30,294 nt of DNA from a virus: positions 1-30,294 of the IMG/VR virus record IMGVR_UViG_3300042305_000299, one strand, 5' to 3'. The position numbers were made by a program, and so were the translations under genes. Below the pieces are notes generated by a model. That model was given only the letters and a program-made list of their open reading frames with translations. It made no database searches and was not told the origin of the DNA. Positions 1 to 8,156 of the stretch are shown piece by piece (positions within the stretch are counted from its first letter, which is position 1; each line of letters opens with the position of its first letter).

Positions 1-207
1 AAACAAAGATTGGTTAAATATCTTTTGGATAGAAGCGGTTTTAATACGTTCCCCGAATACAATAACCCAGGCTCTACGTACGATACAATCATTCCCGAAA
101 GGCAAGCCTACACTACTTCAATTTGGTTAGGCGATGATGATAATTGCAAAGGGATGACCTTTGAAGAAAAATATCAAGGTAACATAAATCGTTGCTGTGG
201 CGAATAA
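1..207 (+). CDS. Partial structural-region protein, 3' end only
   Basis: The frame is open from the first base, so the true start lies upstream of the window; the visible part is 68 codons ending in TAA at 205-207. The C-terminal stretch is polar, with an acidic patch (GDDDN) and two adjacent cysteines (RCCGE) near the end. I recognise no family. It lies 56 bases upstream of a tail-completion-like gene, on the same strand, so a head-tail or tail structural role is the most likely guess from position alone. Confidence 0.55.
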   Translation, partial: KQRLVKYLLDRSGFNTFPEYNNPGSTYDTIIPERQAYTTSIWLGDDDNCKGMTFEEKYQGNINRCCGE

Positions 208-263
208 AACTTACTCGTTAAAAAATCAAAAGAAGCTAAAAATCTTCTTACAAAAACAAGAGA

Positions 264-710
264 ATGACACTAAACCAAGTGGTAGCCACGATAACAAATC
301 TGGCGAGCGCACACGAGCAGATAAAAAGCGTGTACTTCGGGGAAATAAGTGATTACCTTTCGAGAGGAACGGAAAACATTTACCCATCCTTGTTCTTTGA
401 TTTAACAGGTGGGCAAATACAAGAAAAGAGTGTCGTGCTTAATTTCTCGTTGTATTTCTTTGATAGGATGCTCCCTGAGGACACGAACGAAACCGAGGTA
501 TTGAGCGACCAATTAGAAATCTGCCAAGATATCATCGCACAACTTAGATACCACAATTTTGAGTTCGATGAAGGGTTAAATGCAACCTTGACTTTCTTTA
601 CCGAAGATACCCCTGATTTATTGGCTGGTGTGAGAGCCGATATTACCCTTGATTTACCATATACGGCAAATCGTTGTGTTGTGCCTACCACGTTCCAATA
701 CCCTGCATAA
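264..710 (+). CDS. Putative tail terminator / tail completion protein
   Basis: A 148-residue soluble protein without signal peptide or membrane segment. The N-terminal helix (about residues 1-25) is followed by alternating beta strands (SLFFDLTGG, VVLNFSLYFFDR) and an acidic helix around residues 75-95 (ETEVLSDQLEICQDIIAQL). Small alpha/beta proteins of this size directly before the tail fibre are common in Bacteroidota phages and are usually called tail completion or terminator proteins; that role is inferred from size, fold pattern and position, not from a signature motif. A weak hairpin (AAGAAG at 230-235 with CTTCTT at 244-249) sits 14 bases before the start codon. The next gene begins 19 bases after its stop. 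Confidence 0.6.
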   Translation: MTLNQVVATITNLASAHEQIKSVYFGEISDYLSRGTENIYPSLFFDLTGGQIQEKSVVLNFSLYFFDRMLPEDTNETEVLSDQLEICQDIIAQLRYHNFEFDEGLNATLTFFTEDTPDLLAGVRADITLDLPYTANRCVVPTTFQYPA

Positions 711-729
711 TTCTATTTAATAAAAAAAT

Positions 730-3700
730 ATGGCTAATAAGAAGATAAGCGAACTGCAAACGAGAACCCCAAGTTTAAGCGACCTAATATTGGTGGGTGA
801 CCCTTCGAATGGGTTTAGCTATAAGTGTACTGTTTCTGCGCTGGCTACGATTATCGAAACCGATATTTCTGATGGGTACGTTACCTTAGGAACTACTCAA
901 ACGATTAGCGGTGCAAAGACCTTTTCTAATAACCTTACCTTAACGAGTGTTGCAAACGCATCTACCGATACCGATAAGTTTATTGTTCTAAATGCCAGCA
1001 ACGTAGTTAATTTCCGTACAGGTGCTGAAGTGCTTTCCGATATCGGCGGTCAAGGAACAATCACGTTAACTACAACAGGCACTTCGGGTGCTGCTACTTT
1101 TGTGGCTAATACTTTAAATATCCCACAATATCAAGGTGTCATCACTTTGACTACGACAGGCACAAGCGGTGCAGCTACCTTAGTAGGCAATACCTTGAAT
1201 ATCCCTAACTATGCGCCTGATTTAAGTGGCTACGTACCTACCTCACGAACCATTACGATTAACGGAACTACGCAAGATTTAACCGCTAATAGAACTTACA
1301 ACGTAGGAACAGTTACTTCGGTTGCTGCCTCTGGCGGTACAGGAATATCTATTTCGGGTAGTCCTATCACATCAAGCGGAACAATTACGATTACTAACAC
1401 CGCACCCGACCAAGTGGTTGCTTTGACTGCTGGCACGGGAATTTCTATTTCTGGTACTTATCCGAACTTTACGATAACAAATAGTTCGCCATCTTTGGGG
1501 GGAACTGTTACCTCGGTGGCTCTTTCTGCGCCTACGGGTTTTGCGGTAACAGGTTCGCCTATTACTTCGAGTGGAACACTTGCGCTGGCTTTTGATACAG
1601 GTTATTCTCTACCGACAACCGCCTCACAAACGAATTGGGATAGTGCTTATAATAATATGATTGTAAGTGCTGCCGTTACAGGAACGACAACAAAGACACT
1701 TACTTTAACGCAACAAGATGCTGGAACGATTACCGCTTCTTGGACTGATGATAATACCGATGCGGTTACTTCGGTATTCGGTAGAACAGGTGCGGTAGTA
1801 GCTACTGAGGGCGATTATAGCTTAACGCAACTTAGTGATGTAACAATCACTTCACCATCAACAGGGCAGGTCTTAAAATACAACGGAACAATTTGGGTTA
1901 ATGATACCGATGCAAATACAGGTACGGTAACGAGTGTTGCATTGTCTGCACCGACTGGCTTTTCTGTTAGTGGCTCGCCAATAACTTCAAGTGGTACATT
2001 AGCTTTATCTTTTGCATCTGGTTATTCTTTGCCGACTACGGCTTCGCAAACGAATTGGGATACGGCTTACACAAATAGAATCACAAGTTTAACTACTACC
2101 GGTTCGAGTGGCTCGGCTACTTTAATTTCTAACACTCTTAATATTCCGACTTATACCTTAGCTGGTTTAGGTGGTATTTCTCTTACTTCATTGAGCGCAT
2201 TTGTTCCTTTAAGTTATAATAACACAACGGGGCAATTTTCTATTGATAAAGCTACTACTACTGCCGATGGATATTTGAGTGCTACCGATTGGAATACTTT
2301 TAATAATAAACAAGCAACAATCACTTTAACTACTACGGGAACAAGTGGTGCTGCAACCTTTACATCGAATACATTAAACATACCTCAATATCAAGGTGCT
2401 TTAACTCTTACTACAACGGGTACGAGTGGCGCAGCTACTCTTGTTGGGAATACATTGAATATCCCGCAATATAGCGGTGGTGGTGGTACTGTCTCTGGAA
2501 CGACTAATTACATAGCTAAATTCACAAGTTCTACTGCGGTAGGCGATAGCTTACTATTTGATGATGGAACTAATGTGGGAATATCAACTGCGACTGCGGG
2601 TTCTAAGCTACAAGTCAATGGTAATGCTGCTATTGGATATTCTACTTCTACGGCTGCGCCTACGAATGGTTTGGCTGTAAGTGGATTGGTTGGTATAGGT
2701 ACAAATTCAGTTACTATATCACAGATAGGGCAAGGGATGCAAATTGGGGATAATACAAGCAATGCAGGTATTAGATTTAATGTAATTTCAACAGGTATAG
2801 GATACATAGAATATTATCAAGGTACAACTGCAAAATACTTAACAGGATATAGGGATAGTAATAATAGTTACAATATTAGAACAGGTACAAGTTTTACCGC
2901 AGGAAATGGTATAACTTTATTATCAACAGGACAAACAGATATAGGCAATTCAACCTCTTTCTTAAAGATAATTCCTGCTTGGAATGCAGGTACAGGAACT
3001 TGGTTAGATATAAGTACAGATGGTGCAAGTGCTATCGGTAGCGGTGGGGCAGGTGTAAATCCTTGGGTAGCTTATGCAGCAAGCGCAACACAATGGTTTA
3101 CTGCTTCTACAACGGGGGATATATGTTATAGAAATACTGCTGGTAAATTACTATTTGGTAATTCTACTACATTCGCAATGGCAATCACAGGTGGCAATGT
3201 TGGAATAGCCACAACAACAATCGGTAGTAAATTCCAAGTCAACGGAAATGCAGCTATCGGCTACTCTGCTTCTACTGCTGCTCCAACAAATGGATTGCAA
3301 GTTGCTGGTAATAGTATTTTAGCAGGTACTGTTTTTTCTGGTAATGCGGAAACTTCAGCAACACCCGCAATAGGTATAATCTCAGGAACAGGGGGTACAG
3401 GAACGAACATTGCAGGTGCAGAATTGAGAATAAGAGGTGGTGCTTCTACGGGAAGTGCAGCAGGAGGTCCTATAACATTCTATACAAGTGCAGCGGGAAG
3501 TGCTGGTACAGGGGTAAATGCTGGTGTAGAGAGAATGAGATTAAGTACTTCATTGCAAGTTGGAAGTTCTACTACAAGCGTTCCTACAACTATATTTATC
3601 AATAGTAGCGCAACAGCTCCAAATGTGTTCAATCCAACTTTAGCGTTGATAAATAAGAACGCTACATCAGGGGCACTCAATGGTATAGCGTTCAATAATA

Positions 3701-4614
3701 GTGGAGAATTTCTTTCTGCTGCAATTTATACCACACAAACGCAAACAACTAACAGTGGGGATAACTTAGTATTGAATACTAAAAATTCAGGAGGTGGTTG
3801 GAATACAGGTGTAATATTAAACACAAGCGGAAGTTTGGGTATAGGAACTACCACTATCGGTAGCACTCTACAAGTCAATGGAAACGCAGCCATAGGATAT
3901 TCAGCAAGTACCGCAGCACCTACGAATGGGTTAGCGGTTGCGGGAAACATTGCATTAAATAGTACAATAAGTGGATGGATTTCTCCTTTCAATGTTATAG
4001 AGGGGAATACCTATGCTGGCTATGTTGGTTTTCAAACTAATGCCGCTGATATGAAAGTCGGTATTAATAATTTTTATGACGGAACTGGAACAAGTGGTTA
4101 TAAATACAAAACAACAAATGGTGCGGTACAATTAGGACTAAGTGCAGCTAATGGTTTTCAAGTTAATGTTGTAACAAGCGGAACTGCTAATACTAATTTT
4201 GTATGGACACAAGCAATGCTTATTAATCTTTCTGGTGAAGTAAAATTAACTCCAGCCGCCAATACTTCGGTATTAAGTACAACAGGTGCTTATTCCCTTA
4301 CGGGTGCAAATGCTCAATCATTAATAGACCTAGCAGGAACTTGGAACACCACAGGAAACCCTGCGGCTATAAAGTTAAACATCACTAATACGGCTTCGGG
4401 TGCAAGTGCTTACTTAATGGATTTGCAAGTTGGTGGAACAACACAATTTAGAGTTACAAAAGCAGGTGCAATTAGAACGGCTGCACCAGCAAGTGGAACG
4501 GCTAATGATTGGAAATTGGGAACAAGAATTGCAGCAACAGTTGCTTTAGATACTACACAATACATAGAGGTTGAAGTAGGTGGTACTTTATATAAATTAG
4601 GAATAGTAACATAA
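730..4614 (+). CDS. Large repeat-rich tail fibre protein
   Basis: A 1294-residue protein very rich in Thr, Ser, Gly, Ala and Asn and poor in charge, typical of trimeric beta-structured phage fibres. The N-terminus (MANKKISELQTRT, residues 1-50) looks like the tail-attachment end. Three repeat families follow. Five copies of an ITLTTTGTSGAAT...NTLNIPQY unit lie between residues 111 and 581. Two long copies of a GTVTSVALSAPTGF unit start at residues 258 and 398, with a shorter relative at 193. Three copies of a VGI-T-T-QVNGNAAIGYS unit start at residues 615, 823 and 1035, like the head repeats of fibres that often end in an S74 chaperone. No S74-type Ser-Lys protease domain is visible at the end; the C-terminus finishes with a short beta-rich cap (YIEVEVGGTLYKLGIVT). 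It probably binds the host surface. The middle part (about 2690-3190) is more AT-rich than the first half. Confidence 0.85.
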   Translation: MANKKISELQTRTPSLSDLILVGDPSNGFSYKCTVSALATIIETDISDGYVTLGTTQTISGAKTFSNNLTLTSVANASTDTDKFIVLNASNVVNFRTGAEVLSDIGGQGTITLTTTGTSGAATFVANTLNIPQYQGVITLTTTGTSGAATLVGNTLNIPNYAPDLSGYVPTSRTITINGTTQDLTANRTYNVGTVTSVAASGGTGISISGSPITSSGTITITNTAPDQVVALTAGTGISISGTYPNFTITNSSPSLGGTVTSVALSAPTGFAVTGSPITSSGTLALAFDTGYSLPTTASQTNWDSAYNNMIVSAAVTGTTTKTLTLTQQDAGTITASWTDDNTDAVTSVFGRTGAVVATEGDYSLTQLSDVTITSPSTGQVLKYNGTIWVNDTDANTGTVTSVALSAPTGFSVSGSPITSSGTLALSFASGYSLPTTASQTNWDTAYTNRITSLTTTGSSGSATLISNTLNIPTYTLAGLGGISLTSLSAFVPLSYNNTTGQFSIDKATTTADGYLSATDWNTFNNKQATITLTTTGTSGAATFTSNTLNIPQYQGALTLTTTGTSGAATLVGNTLNIPQYSGGGGTVSGTTNYIAKFTSSTAVGDSLLFDDGTNVGISTATAGSKLQVNGNAAIGYSTSTAAPTNGLAVSGLVGIGTNSVTISQIGQGMQIGDNTSNAGIRFNVISTGIGYIEYYQGTTAKYLTGYRDSNNSYNIRTGTSFTAGNGITLLSTGQTDIGNSTSFLKIIPAWNAGTGTWLDISTDGASAIGSGGAGVNPWVAYAASATQWFTASTTGDICYRNTAGKLLFGNSTTFAMAITGGNVGIATTTIGSKFQVNGNAAIGYSASTAAPTNGLQVAGNSILAGTVFSGNAETSATPAIGIISGTGGTGTNIAGAELRIRGGASTGSAAGGPITFYTSAAGSAGTGVNAGVERMRLSTSLQVGSSTTSVPTTIFINSSATAPNVFNPTLALINKNATSGALNGIAFNNSGEFLSAAIYTTQTQTTNSGDNLVLNTKNSGGGWNTGVILNTSGSLGIGTTTIGSTLQVNGNAAIGYSASTAAPTNGLAVAGNIALNSTISGWISPFNVIEGNTYAGYVGFQTNAADMKVGINNFYDGTGTSGYKYKTTNGAVQLGLSAANGFQVNVVTSGTANTNFVWTQAMLINLSGEVKLTPAANTSVLSTTGAYSLTGANAQSLIDLAGTWNTTGNPAAIKLNITNTASGASAYLMDLQVGGTTQFRVTKAGAIRTAAPASGTANDWKLGTRIAATVALDTTQYIEVEVGGTLYKLGIVT
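1060..2472 (+). repeat. Five in-frame copies of a 24-26 residue fibre repeat
   Basis: Copies lie at 1060-1137, 1141-1212, 2080-2154, 2320-2397 and 2401-2472, as two tandem pairs and one single. All encode versions of ITLTTTGTSGAAT followed by NTLNIPQY. The protein sequence is nearly the same in each, but the codons differ: the TSGAA core is written acttcgggtgctgct, acaagcggtgcagct, acaagtggtgctgca and acgagtggcgcagct in the four closest copies. Confidence 0.85.
1501..2076 (+). repeat. Pair of 52-residue fibre repeats
   Basis: Two 156-base copies at 1501-1656 and 1921-2076 encode the same module: GTVTSVALSAPTGF, then GSPITSSGTLAL, then GYSLPTTASQTNWD. A shorter related unit begins at 1306 (GTVTSVAASGGTG). 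The spacing of 420 bases suggests duplication of a larger block that has since diverged. Codon choice differs between the two copies. Confidence 0.8.
2572..3945 (+). repeat. Three copies of a 38-residue VGI/QVNGNAAIGYS fibre repeat
   Basis: Copies at 2572-2685, 3196-3309 and 3832-3945 encode NVGI or SLGI, then a Thr-rich turn, then QVNGNAAIGYS and STAAPTNGL. They are about 630 bases apart and separate blocks of unrelated sequence, so they look like connectors between the fibre's domains. Again the residues are kept while many third codon positions change. Confidence 0.8.
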
Positions 4615-4625
4615 AATAAAATAAA

Positions 4626-4976
4626 ATGACAACTTACAATTGGGAAATCTTACAACTAGATACTATCCCACAAGAGGGCGATTTACAAGACGTAGTAAAA
4701 ACAATTCACTTCCGTTATAACGGAACAAAAGAAGTAGGCAATGAATTCTACTATGCCGAGATTTATTCTACTATGGAATGCCCACAACCATCGGAAACAG
4801 ATTTTACGGCTTATCCCGATTTAACCGAGGCACAGGTTGTTTCTTGGTTGGAAGATGGAGCGGATGTAACTTCGTTGAAGGAAAACGTAGATGCACAACT
4901 TGAAAACCTTATCAATCCACCGATTGTAAACTTAGGTTTGCCGTGGGCAGAAAATGAAAGCCAAAATTCTATTTAA
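4626..4976 (+). CDS. Small tail-fibre-associated protein (DUF7936-like)
   Basis: A 116-residue acidic protein. It has the pattern of a small family found next to phage fibre genes: an N-terminal WEI-LDTIPQEGDLQDVV strand pair, a central TAYPDLTEAQVVSWLEDG segment (the PY-DLTE-QV--W motif, residues about 59-77) and a C-terminal VNLGLPW tail. I match it to that family from memory of the motif. The role is unknown; a fibre accessory or assembly factor fits its place 12 bases after the fibre gene. The start ATG at 4626 follows an A-rich leader without a clear ribosome binding site. Confidence 0.6.
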   Translation: MTTYNWEILQLDTIPQEGDLQDVVKTIHFRYNGTKEVGNEFYYAEIYSTMECPQPSETDFTAYPDLTEAQVVSWLEDGADVTSLKENVDAQLENLINPPIVNLGLPWAENESQNSI

Positions 4977-4988
4977 AATAAAATACCT

Positions 4989-5399
4989 ATGAATTTGAAA
5001 CTACACGAAGTAATCGCCCTTTATTACGAACTTAACGGAGTAACAAGACAAGGGGAAAGTACCGAAGTACTCACACAAGGAATGTTAAAGCAAAAAATGT
5101 CTTTGAAAACAAAGGTTTATTTGCAGCGACTAAACAAAGTGGTAAGTGAAGAACTTAAACTTTATGAGGAAGCTAAGAACGAACTTTTCAAAAAGTTTGG
5201 CGAAGAAAACGATGGTATGATTGAAATACCAAAAGAGAAGATTGCCGACTTTAACAAAGAGCATTTAGATTTACTAACGGCTGAAAAGGAAATCAATGTT
5301 AGTGAACTTTGGGGTGCAGACCTCAAATTAGAACACCTTGATAGTGTTGAAACGGATGAATACTACCCTGCATTATTCAGTTTGATAGATTCGAAATGA
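4989..5399 (+). CDS. Hypothetical helical protein (DUF1617-like?)
   Basis: A 136-residue, highly charged, mainly helical protein. Residues 30-80 look like a helical hairpin (KMSLKTKVYLQRLNKVV, then a Lys/Glu-rich helix). The layout of an N-terminal helix, an RLNKVV-like helix and a charged middle resembles the DUF1617 proteins of other phages, but I am not certain. Its stop overlaps the start of the next gene by four bases (ATGA), which suggests translational coupling to the lysis cassette. Confidence 0.6.
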   Translation: MNLKLHEVIALYYELNGVTRQGESTEVLTQGMLKQKMSLKTKVYLQRLNKVVSEELKLYEEAKNELFKKFGEENDGMIEIPKEKIADFNKEHLDLLTAEKEINVSELWGADLKLEHLDSVETDEYYPALFSLIDSK

Positions 5400-5614
5400 C
5401 AAACGTATTACTTTTTATTGCTGGTCAAGCCATCTTAATCATAGGTGGCTTGATTGGCATCTATGTAAAAGTTTCTTTGAAACTTAAAGAATTAGAGATT
5501 AGGGTTCACGTTGTAGAAAAGCAAGATGACCAGATTTCAAGAAAGTTAGACACAATTGCAAGCCAATTAAATCAACTTTCAATTCAATTACAGAACAAAC
5601 AAGACAGAGAATGA
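5396..5614 (+). CDS. Small membrane protein with coiled coil, possible lysis factor
   Basis: A 72-residue protein with one N-terminal membrane helix (residues about 4-25, rich in Leu, Ile and Gly) followed by a charged helix with heptad spacing (residues 29-68, ending QLQNKQDRE). Proteins of this form commonly stand before holin genes in Bacteroidota phages and may act as a holin partner or antiholin. The role is inferred from topology and place. It overlaps both neighbours by four bases, so it lies inside a tightly coupled lysis operon. Confidence 0.65.
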   Translation: MTNVLLFIAGQAILIIGGLIGIYVKVSLKLKELEIRVHVVEKQDDQISRKLDTIASQLNQLSIQLQNKQDRE

Positions 5615-5811
5615 AAATAGGCTTTAAGCATTATTTCGAGCCTACTCCGAAGCGAATAAGAGTGTTCGGGGATAGCTTGGCTGCCGCTGGTACGTTTGGT
5701 GCATCTATTGTGATCCTAAATGGGCATCCGGTCGCAGGTACGATTATTATGGTTGTTGCCGTTATTGGCAAGTTTATTTCAAACTTTTTTAGTGAGGATA
5801 CTACTGATTAG
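5611..5811 (+). CDS. Holin-like membrane protein
   Basis: A 66-residue protein with two predicted membrane helices (about residues 22-38 and 41-58) joined by a short NGHP turn, a positively charged N-terminus (MKIGFKHYFEPTPKRIR) and an acidic C-terminus (SEDTTD). This is the form of a class II holin, which would make the inner membrane lesion that releases or activates the endolysin. It overlaps the spanin gene downstream by 20 bases. No family signature beyond topology is visible, so the holin call rests on topology and the neighbouring endolysin. Confidence 0.65.
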   Translation: MKIGFKHYFEPTPKRIRVFGDSLAAAGTFGASIVILNGHPVAGTIIMVVAVIGKFISNFFSEDTTD

Positions 5812-6256
5812 TTTGCTTTTGCTTTCCTGTAATCCCGTGAAGCAGGTTTTGAGGGATAGGGAAAAATTCGATGAGGTCGCTAAATATGTGGTGGCTTCGG
5901 GATATTGCGCAAACGATACTATCATCCAAACTAAAAGCGACACTACCTACCAGACCGATACGATTTTCGAGTTAAACACCGACACCATTCGGTTAACAGA
6001 TTTTAAGGATAAACCCTTAACAATTACTAAAAAGATACTCAAAACCATTACCATCCGTGATACGATTAAGTCGGTAGTGGTGGATAATGCCCGTATAAGG
6101 CTATTAGAGGCTAAATTAGCCGTTCAAACCGAAAAGACCGAGGAATATAAGGCTAAGGCAAATAACCGCTTAAAATGGCTTATTTTACTGATTGTGGCTA
6201 TTTCAATTCGACTACTCTATAAACCTTTACTAAAACTAATAGCGTGGCACTCTTAA
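5792..6256 (+). CDS. Candidate unimolecular spanin (lipoprotein with C-terminal membrane helix)
   Basis: I place the start at the GTG at 5792, because this gives an ideal lipoprotein signal (MRILLISLLLLSC, lipobox LLSC with Cys13). A start further upstream would add residues that only mirror the holin frame. The mature protein of about 140 residues has a Thr/Asp-rich periplasmic part, then a likely coiled coil (about residues 95-125, RLLEAKLAVQTEK) and a C-terminal membrane helix (about residues 129-143, WLILLIVAIS). A lipid anchor at one end and an inner membrane helix at the other is the layout of u-spanins such as phage T1 gp11, which link and then fuse the two membranes in the last step of lysis. 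Its place between holin and endolysin fits. The start codon choice is inferred. Confidence 0.65.
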   Translation: MRILLISLLLLSCNPVKQVLRDREKFDEVAKYVVASGYCANDTIIQTKSDTTYQTDTIFELNTDTIRLTDFKDKPLTITKKILKTITIRDTIKSVVVDNARIRLLEAKLAVQTEKTEEYKAKANNRLKWLILLIVAISIRLLYKPLLKLIAWHS

Positions 6257-6714
6257 CCGATGCTCAAATAATTAGCAAATACGGCACGGCTGGCAACCCC
6301 GATAACTTTACGATATTTGCTTTGCCTTATCCTATGCGGATAGCTTGGGATTTAAAAGTCAAGGTTCAAAAGATGCAATGCCACGAATTGGCTGCCGATA
6401 ACTTTACCAACGTATTTAATCAACTTTTAAAGCACTACGGATTATCGGAACTGCAACGATTAGGCATTGACCTATTCGGTGGGTGTGTAAATGTGAGAAC
6501 GATGCGAGGTTCTAAAACCCGTTGGAGTAGGCACGCTTGGGGTGTGGCTATTGATTTAGACCCTGCAAGAAATCAATTAAGATGGGGTAAAGATAAAGCA
6601 CAATTTGCCAAACCAGAATATAAGGCACTAATTGATATTTTCTATTCTAATGGATTTTTAAATTACGGAATAGAAAAAAACTATGATTTCCAACACTTCG
6701 AACTATGTGTATAG
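6244..6714 (+). CDS. M15-family peptidase endolysin (L-Ala-D-Glu endopeptidase type)
   Basis: A 156-residue zinc peptidase that should cut the peptide stems of peptidoglycan. The metal motif SRHAWGVAIDLD gives His97 and Asp104. The C-terminal motif YDFQHFEL gives His151 as third ligand and Asp148 as the likely catalytic acid, the D-x-x-H arrangement described for the phage T5 endolysin (Asp130/His133). There is no signal peptide, so export probably depends on the holin. The start is GTG at 6244, overlapping the spanin gene by 13 bases. The length is usual for a single-domain M15 endolysin; no cell-wall-binding domain is present. Confidence 0.88.
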   Translation: MALLTDAQIISKYGTAGNPDNFTIFALPYPMRIAWDLKVKVQKMQCHELAADNFTNVFNQLLKHYGLSELQRLGIDLFGGCVNVRTMRGSKTRWSRHAWGVAIDLDPARNQLRWGKDKAQFAKPEYKALIDIFYSNGFLNYGIEKNYDFQHFELCV

Positions 6715-6721
6715 GTATTTT

Positions 6722-6760
6722 TTTGATATTGAGGTAAAATCCTAAAATTTGCTATTTATA
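6722..6760 (+). promoter_or_regulatory. Possible promoter before the first HNH gene
   Basis: The only sizeable gap in this part of the genome (6715-6773) is AT-rich. It holds TTTG at 6722-6725 and TAAAATTTG at 6743-6751, a near match to the Bacteroidota promoter (TAnnTTTG with one extra base). It also holds CTATTTATA at 6752-6760, one base off the late-type element seen at 20184 and 29215. The upstream half of that late element is only weakly present. The two readings overlap and I cannot choose between them. Confidence 0.3.
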
Positions 6761-6773
6761 TTAAAATAGCTAA

Positions 6774-7250
6774 ATGATAAAAACATTCTTTCTGCCAAAG
6801 TATTACACAATAGAAGTCAATGAAGATAGTGGTTGTGTTAAAGTTTATAGCAATTCAAAGCACGCAAAAGGTAGAGAATTATCACAATTTTTAAACCCAT
6901 ATGGGTATTTACGAGTAAAAATGAATAACAAATCTTATGAAATACATAGGATTGTTAGCAGATTTTATTTAGGCGATTTGCCAAAAGGGTTATGTGTTAA
7001 TCATAAAGACGGCAATAAATTAAATAATAAGCCTGATAATCTCGAATATATTACCATAGCAGAAAATATAAAACATTCTATTGCTATGGGTATGCATATC
7101 TGTAATAGACCTGAATTACTACCAACCTATAAAGATGGGCGAACGAGAGATTTAAAAAAGTATAAACACGATTGGTATGTGAAAAATCGGGACAAAATTC
7201 TACTTAAAACTAAGAACCGATACAATGCTACCAAACAACTACAAGCGTAA
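6774..7250 (+). CDS. HNH homing endonuclease
   Basis: A 158-residue protein of the HNH_3 type. An N-terminal strand-rich part ends in an EIHRIV motif (His58). The core VNHKDGNKLNN (His77, Asp79, Asn85) is followed by NLEY (Asn89), the classic homing-endonuclease HNH signature. The C-terminus is very basic and contains a KYKHDWYVKNRDK stretch, perhaps for DNA binding. The gene is more AT-rich than its neighbours, stands alone behind a 59-base gap, and its last 26 bases overlap the start of the exonuclease gene in another frame. These are marks of a free-standing mobile endonuclease inserted between two phage genes. Confidence 0.85.
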   Translation: MIKTFFLPKYYTIEVNEDSGCVKVYSNSKHAKGRELSQFLNPYGYLRVKMNNKSYEIHRIVSRFYLGDLPKGLCVNHKDGNKLNNKPDNLEYITIAENIKHSIAMGMHICNRPELLPTYKDGRTRDLKKYKHDWYVKNRDKILLKTKNRYNATKQLQA

Positions 7251-7956
7251 AAGATTATACTTTGATTTAGAATGCAGCCCCAATATCGGTTTGTTTTGGT
7301 CGGCTGGCTACAAACAAAAAATCGACTACTCGAATATTATCAAAGAACGTGCAATCATTTGTATCTGTTACAAGTGGGAAGATGATAGACAAGTTCACGC
7401 TCTAAGTTGGGATAAGAACCAATCCGATAAAAAACTCTTACAAGAATTTATTAAGGTCGCTAACGAAGCCGATGAATTAGTAGGGCATAATGGCGATAAA
7501 TTTGATTTACCCTGGATACGGACAAGATGCCTGTACCATAGGGTTGACCTATTCCCTAAGTACACTACGATTGATACGTTGAAACTTTCACGCAGACAAT
7601 TCCGCTTCAATTCAAATAGGCTGGATTACATTGCTTCATTTTTAGGCATAGGCAAGAAGATTAAGACCGACTTTAATTTGTGGAAAGACATCGTACTAAA
7701 TAAGTGCGAGAAGTCAATGGCTAAGATGATTGACTATTGCAAGCAGGATGTTAAGTTATTAGAGCAAGTACACAAGGAACTAAGGTCGCACGATACACCT
7801 AAAACGCATTACGGAGTATTGTATAATGGGGATAAGCGAAGCTGTCCTGAGTGTGGTTCGAACAATGTTATCATAAGCAAAACAAAAATAACCGCAGCCG
7901 GAACGAAGCAAACACAATACCAATGTAAGGATTGCGGAAAATACCATTCAAAATGA
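7225..7956 (+). CDS. DEDDy 3'-5' exonuclease with C-terminal zinc ribbon
   Basis: A 243-residue RNase H-fold exonuclease. Exo I is LYFDLECSP (Asp14, Glu16), Exo II is HNGDKFDLPWI (Asp94), and Exo III is DYCKQDVKLLE (Tyr171, Asp175), which places it in the DEDDy group with DnaQ-like and YprB-like proteins. Residues 207-237 form a zinc ribbon (CPEC and CKDC). It could degrade or proofread DNA ends during replication or recombination. No polymerase domain is attached. The stop overlaps the next gene by four bases. The first ten residues overlap the HNH gene, so the original start may have been altered by that insertion. Confidence 0.82.
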   Translation: MLPNNYKRKRLYFDLECSPNIGLFWSAGYKQKIDYSNIIKERAIICICYKWEDDRQVHALSWDKNQSDKKLLQEFIKVANEADELVGHNGDKFDLPWIRTRCLYHRVDLFPKYTTIDTLKLSRRQFRFNSNRLDYIASFLGIGKKIKTDFNLWKDIVLNKCEKSMAKMIDYCKQDVKLLEQVHKELRSHDTPKTHYGVLYNGDKRSCPECGSNNVIISKTKITAAGTKQTQYQCKDCGKYHSK

Positions 7957-8156
7957 GCCAGCTATTAGGAAAATTATTTGCCGAATTTATCGAGCGTGAG
8001 GAACGTGGTGTTAAGAAATACGGAACGACAATGGATAGAAACGACCTATCTTTGGATGAGTGGGTACAACACTTGAAAGAAGAATTACTTGACGCAATTT
8101 GCTATCTTCAAAAGGTGCAGGACATAATTGAACAAAATGGGAAAGAAATTAAATAA
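7953..8156 (+). CDS. MazG-like nucleotide pyrophosphohydrolase
   Basis: A 67-residue protein. I chose the ATG at 7953 because it overlaps the previous stop by four bases, and longer starts only extend into the exonuclease frame. The sequence GVKKYGTTMDRNDLS followed by WVQHLKEELLDAICYL carries the all-alpha NTP-PPase pattern EExxD (Glu43, Glu44, Asp47). Short proteins of this kind in phages are thought to clean nucleotide pools, for example by acting on dATP/dGTP or on (p)ppGpp. It is shorter than full MazG domains, with only the core helices. Confidence 0.75.
   Translation: MSQLLGKLFAEFIEREERGVKKYGTTMDRNDLSLDEWVQHLKEELLDAICYLQKVQDIIEQNGKEIK

Noticed and set aside
1060-3945. Repeats as a CRISPR array
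   Set aside because: Repeats are in frame within one long gene, differ in DNA sequence and spacing, and encode fibre protein.
5720-5791. Longer N-terminus for the spanin gene
   Set aside because: The added residues only reflect the holin gene in another frame and would bury the lipoprotein signal 24 residues inside the protein.
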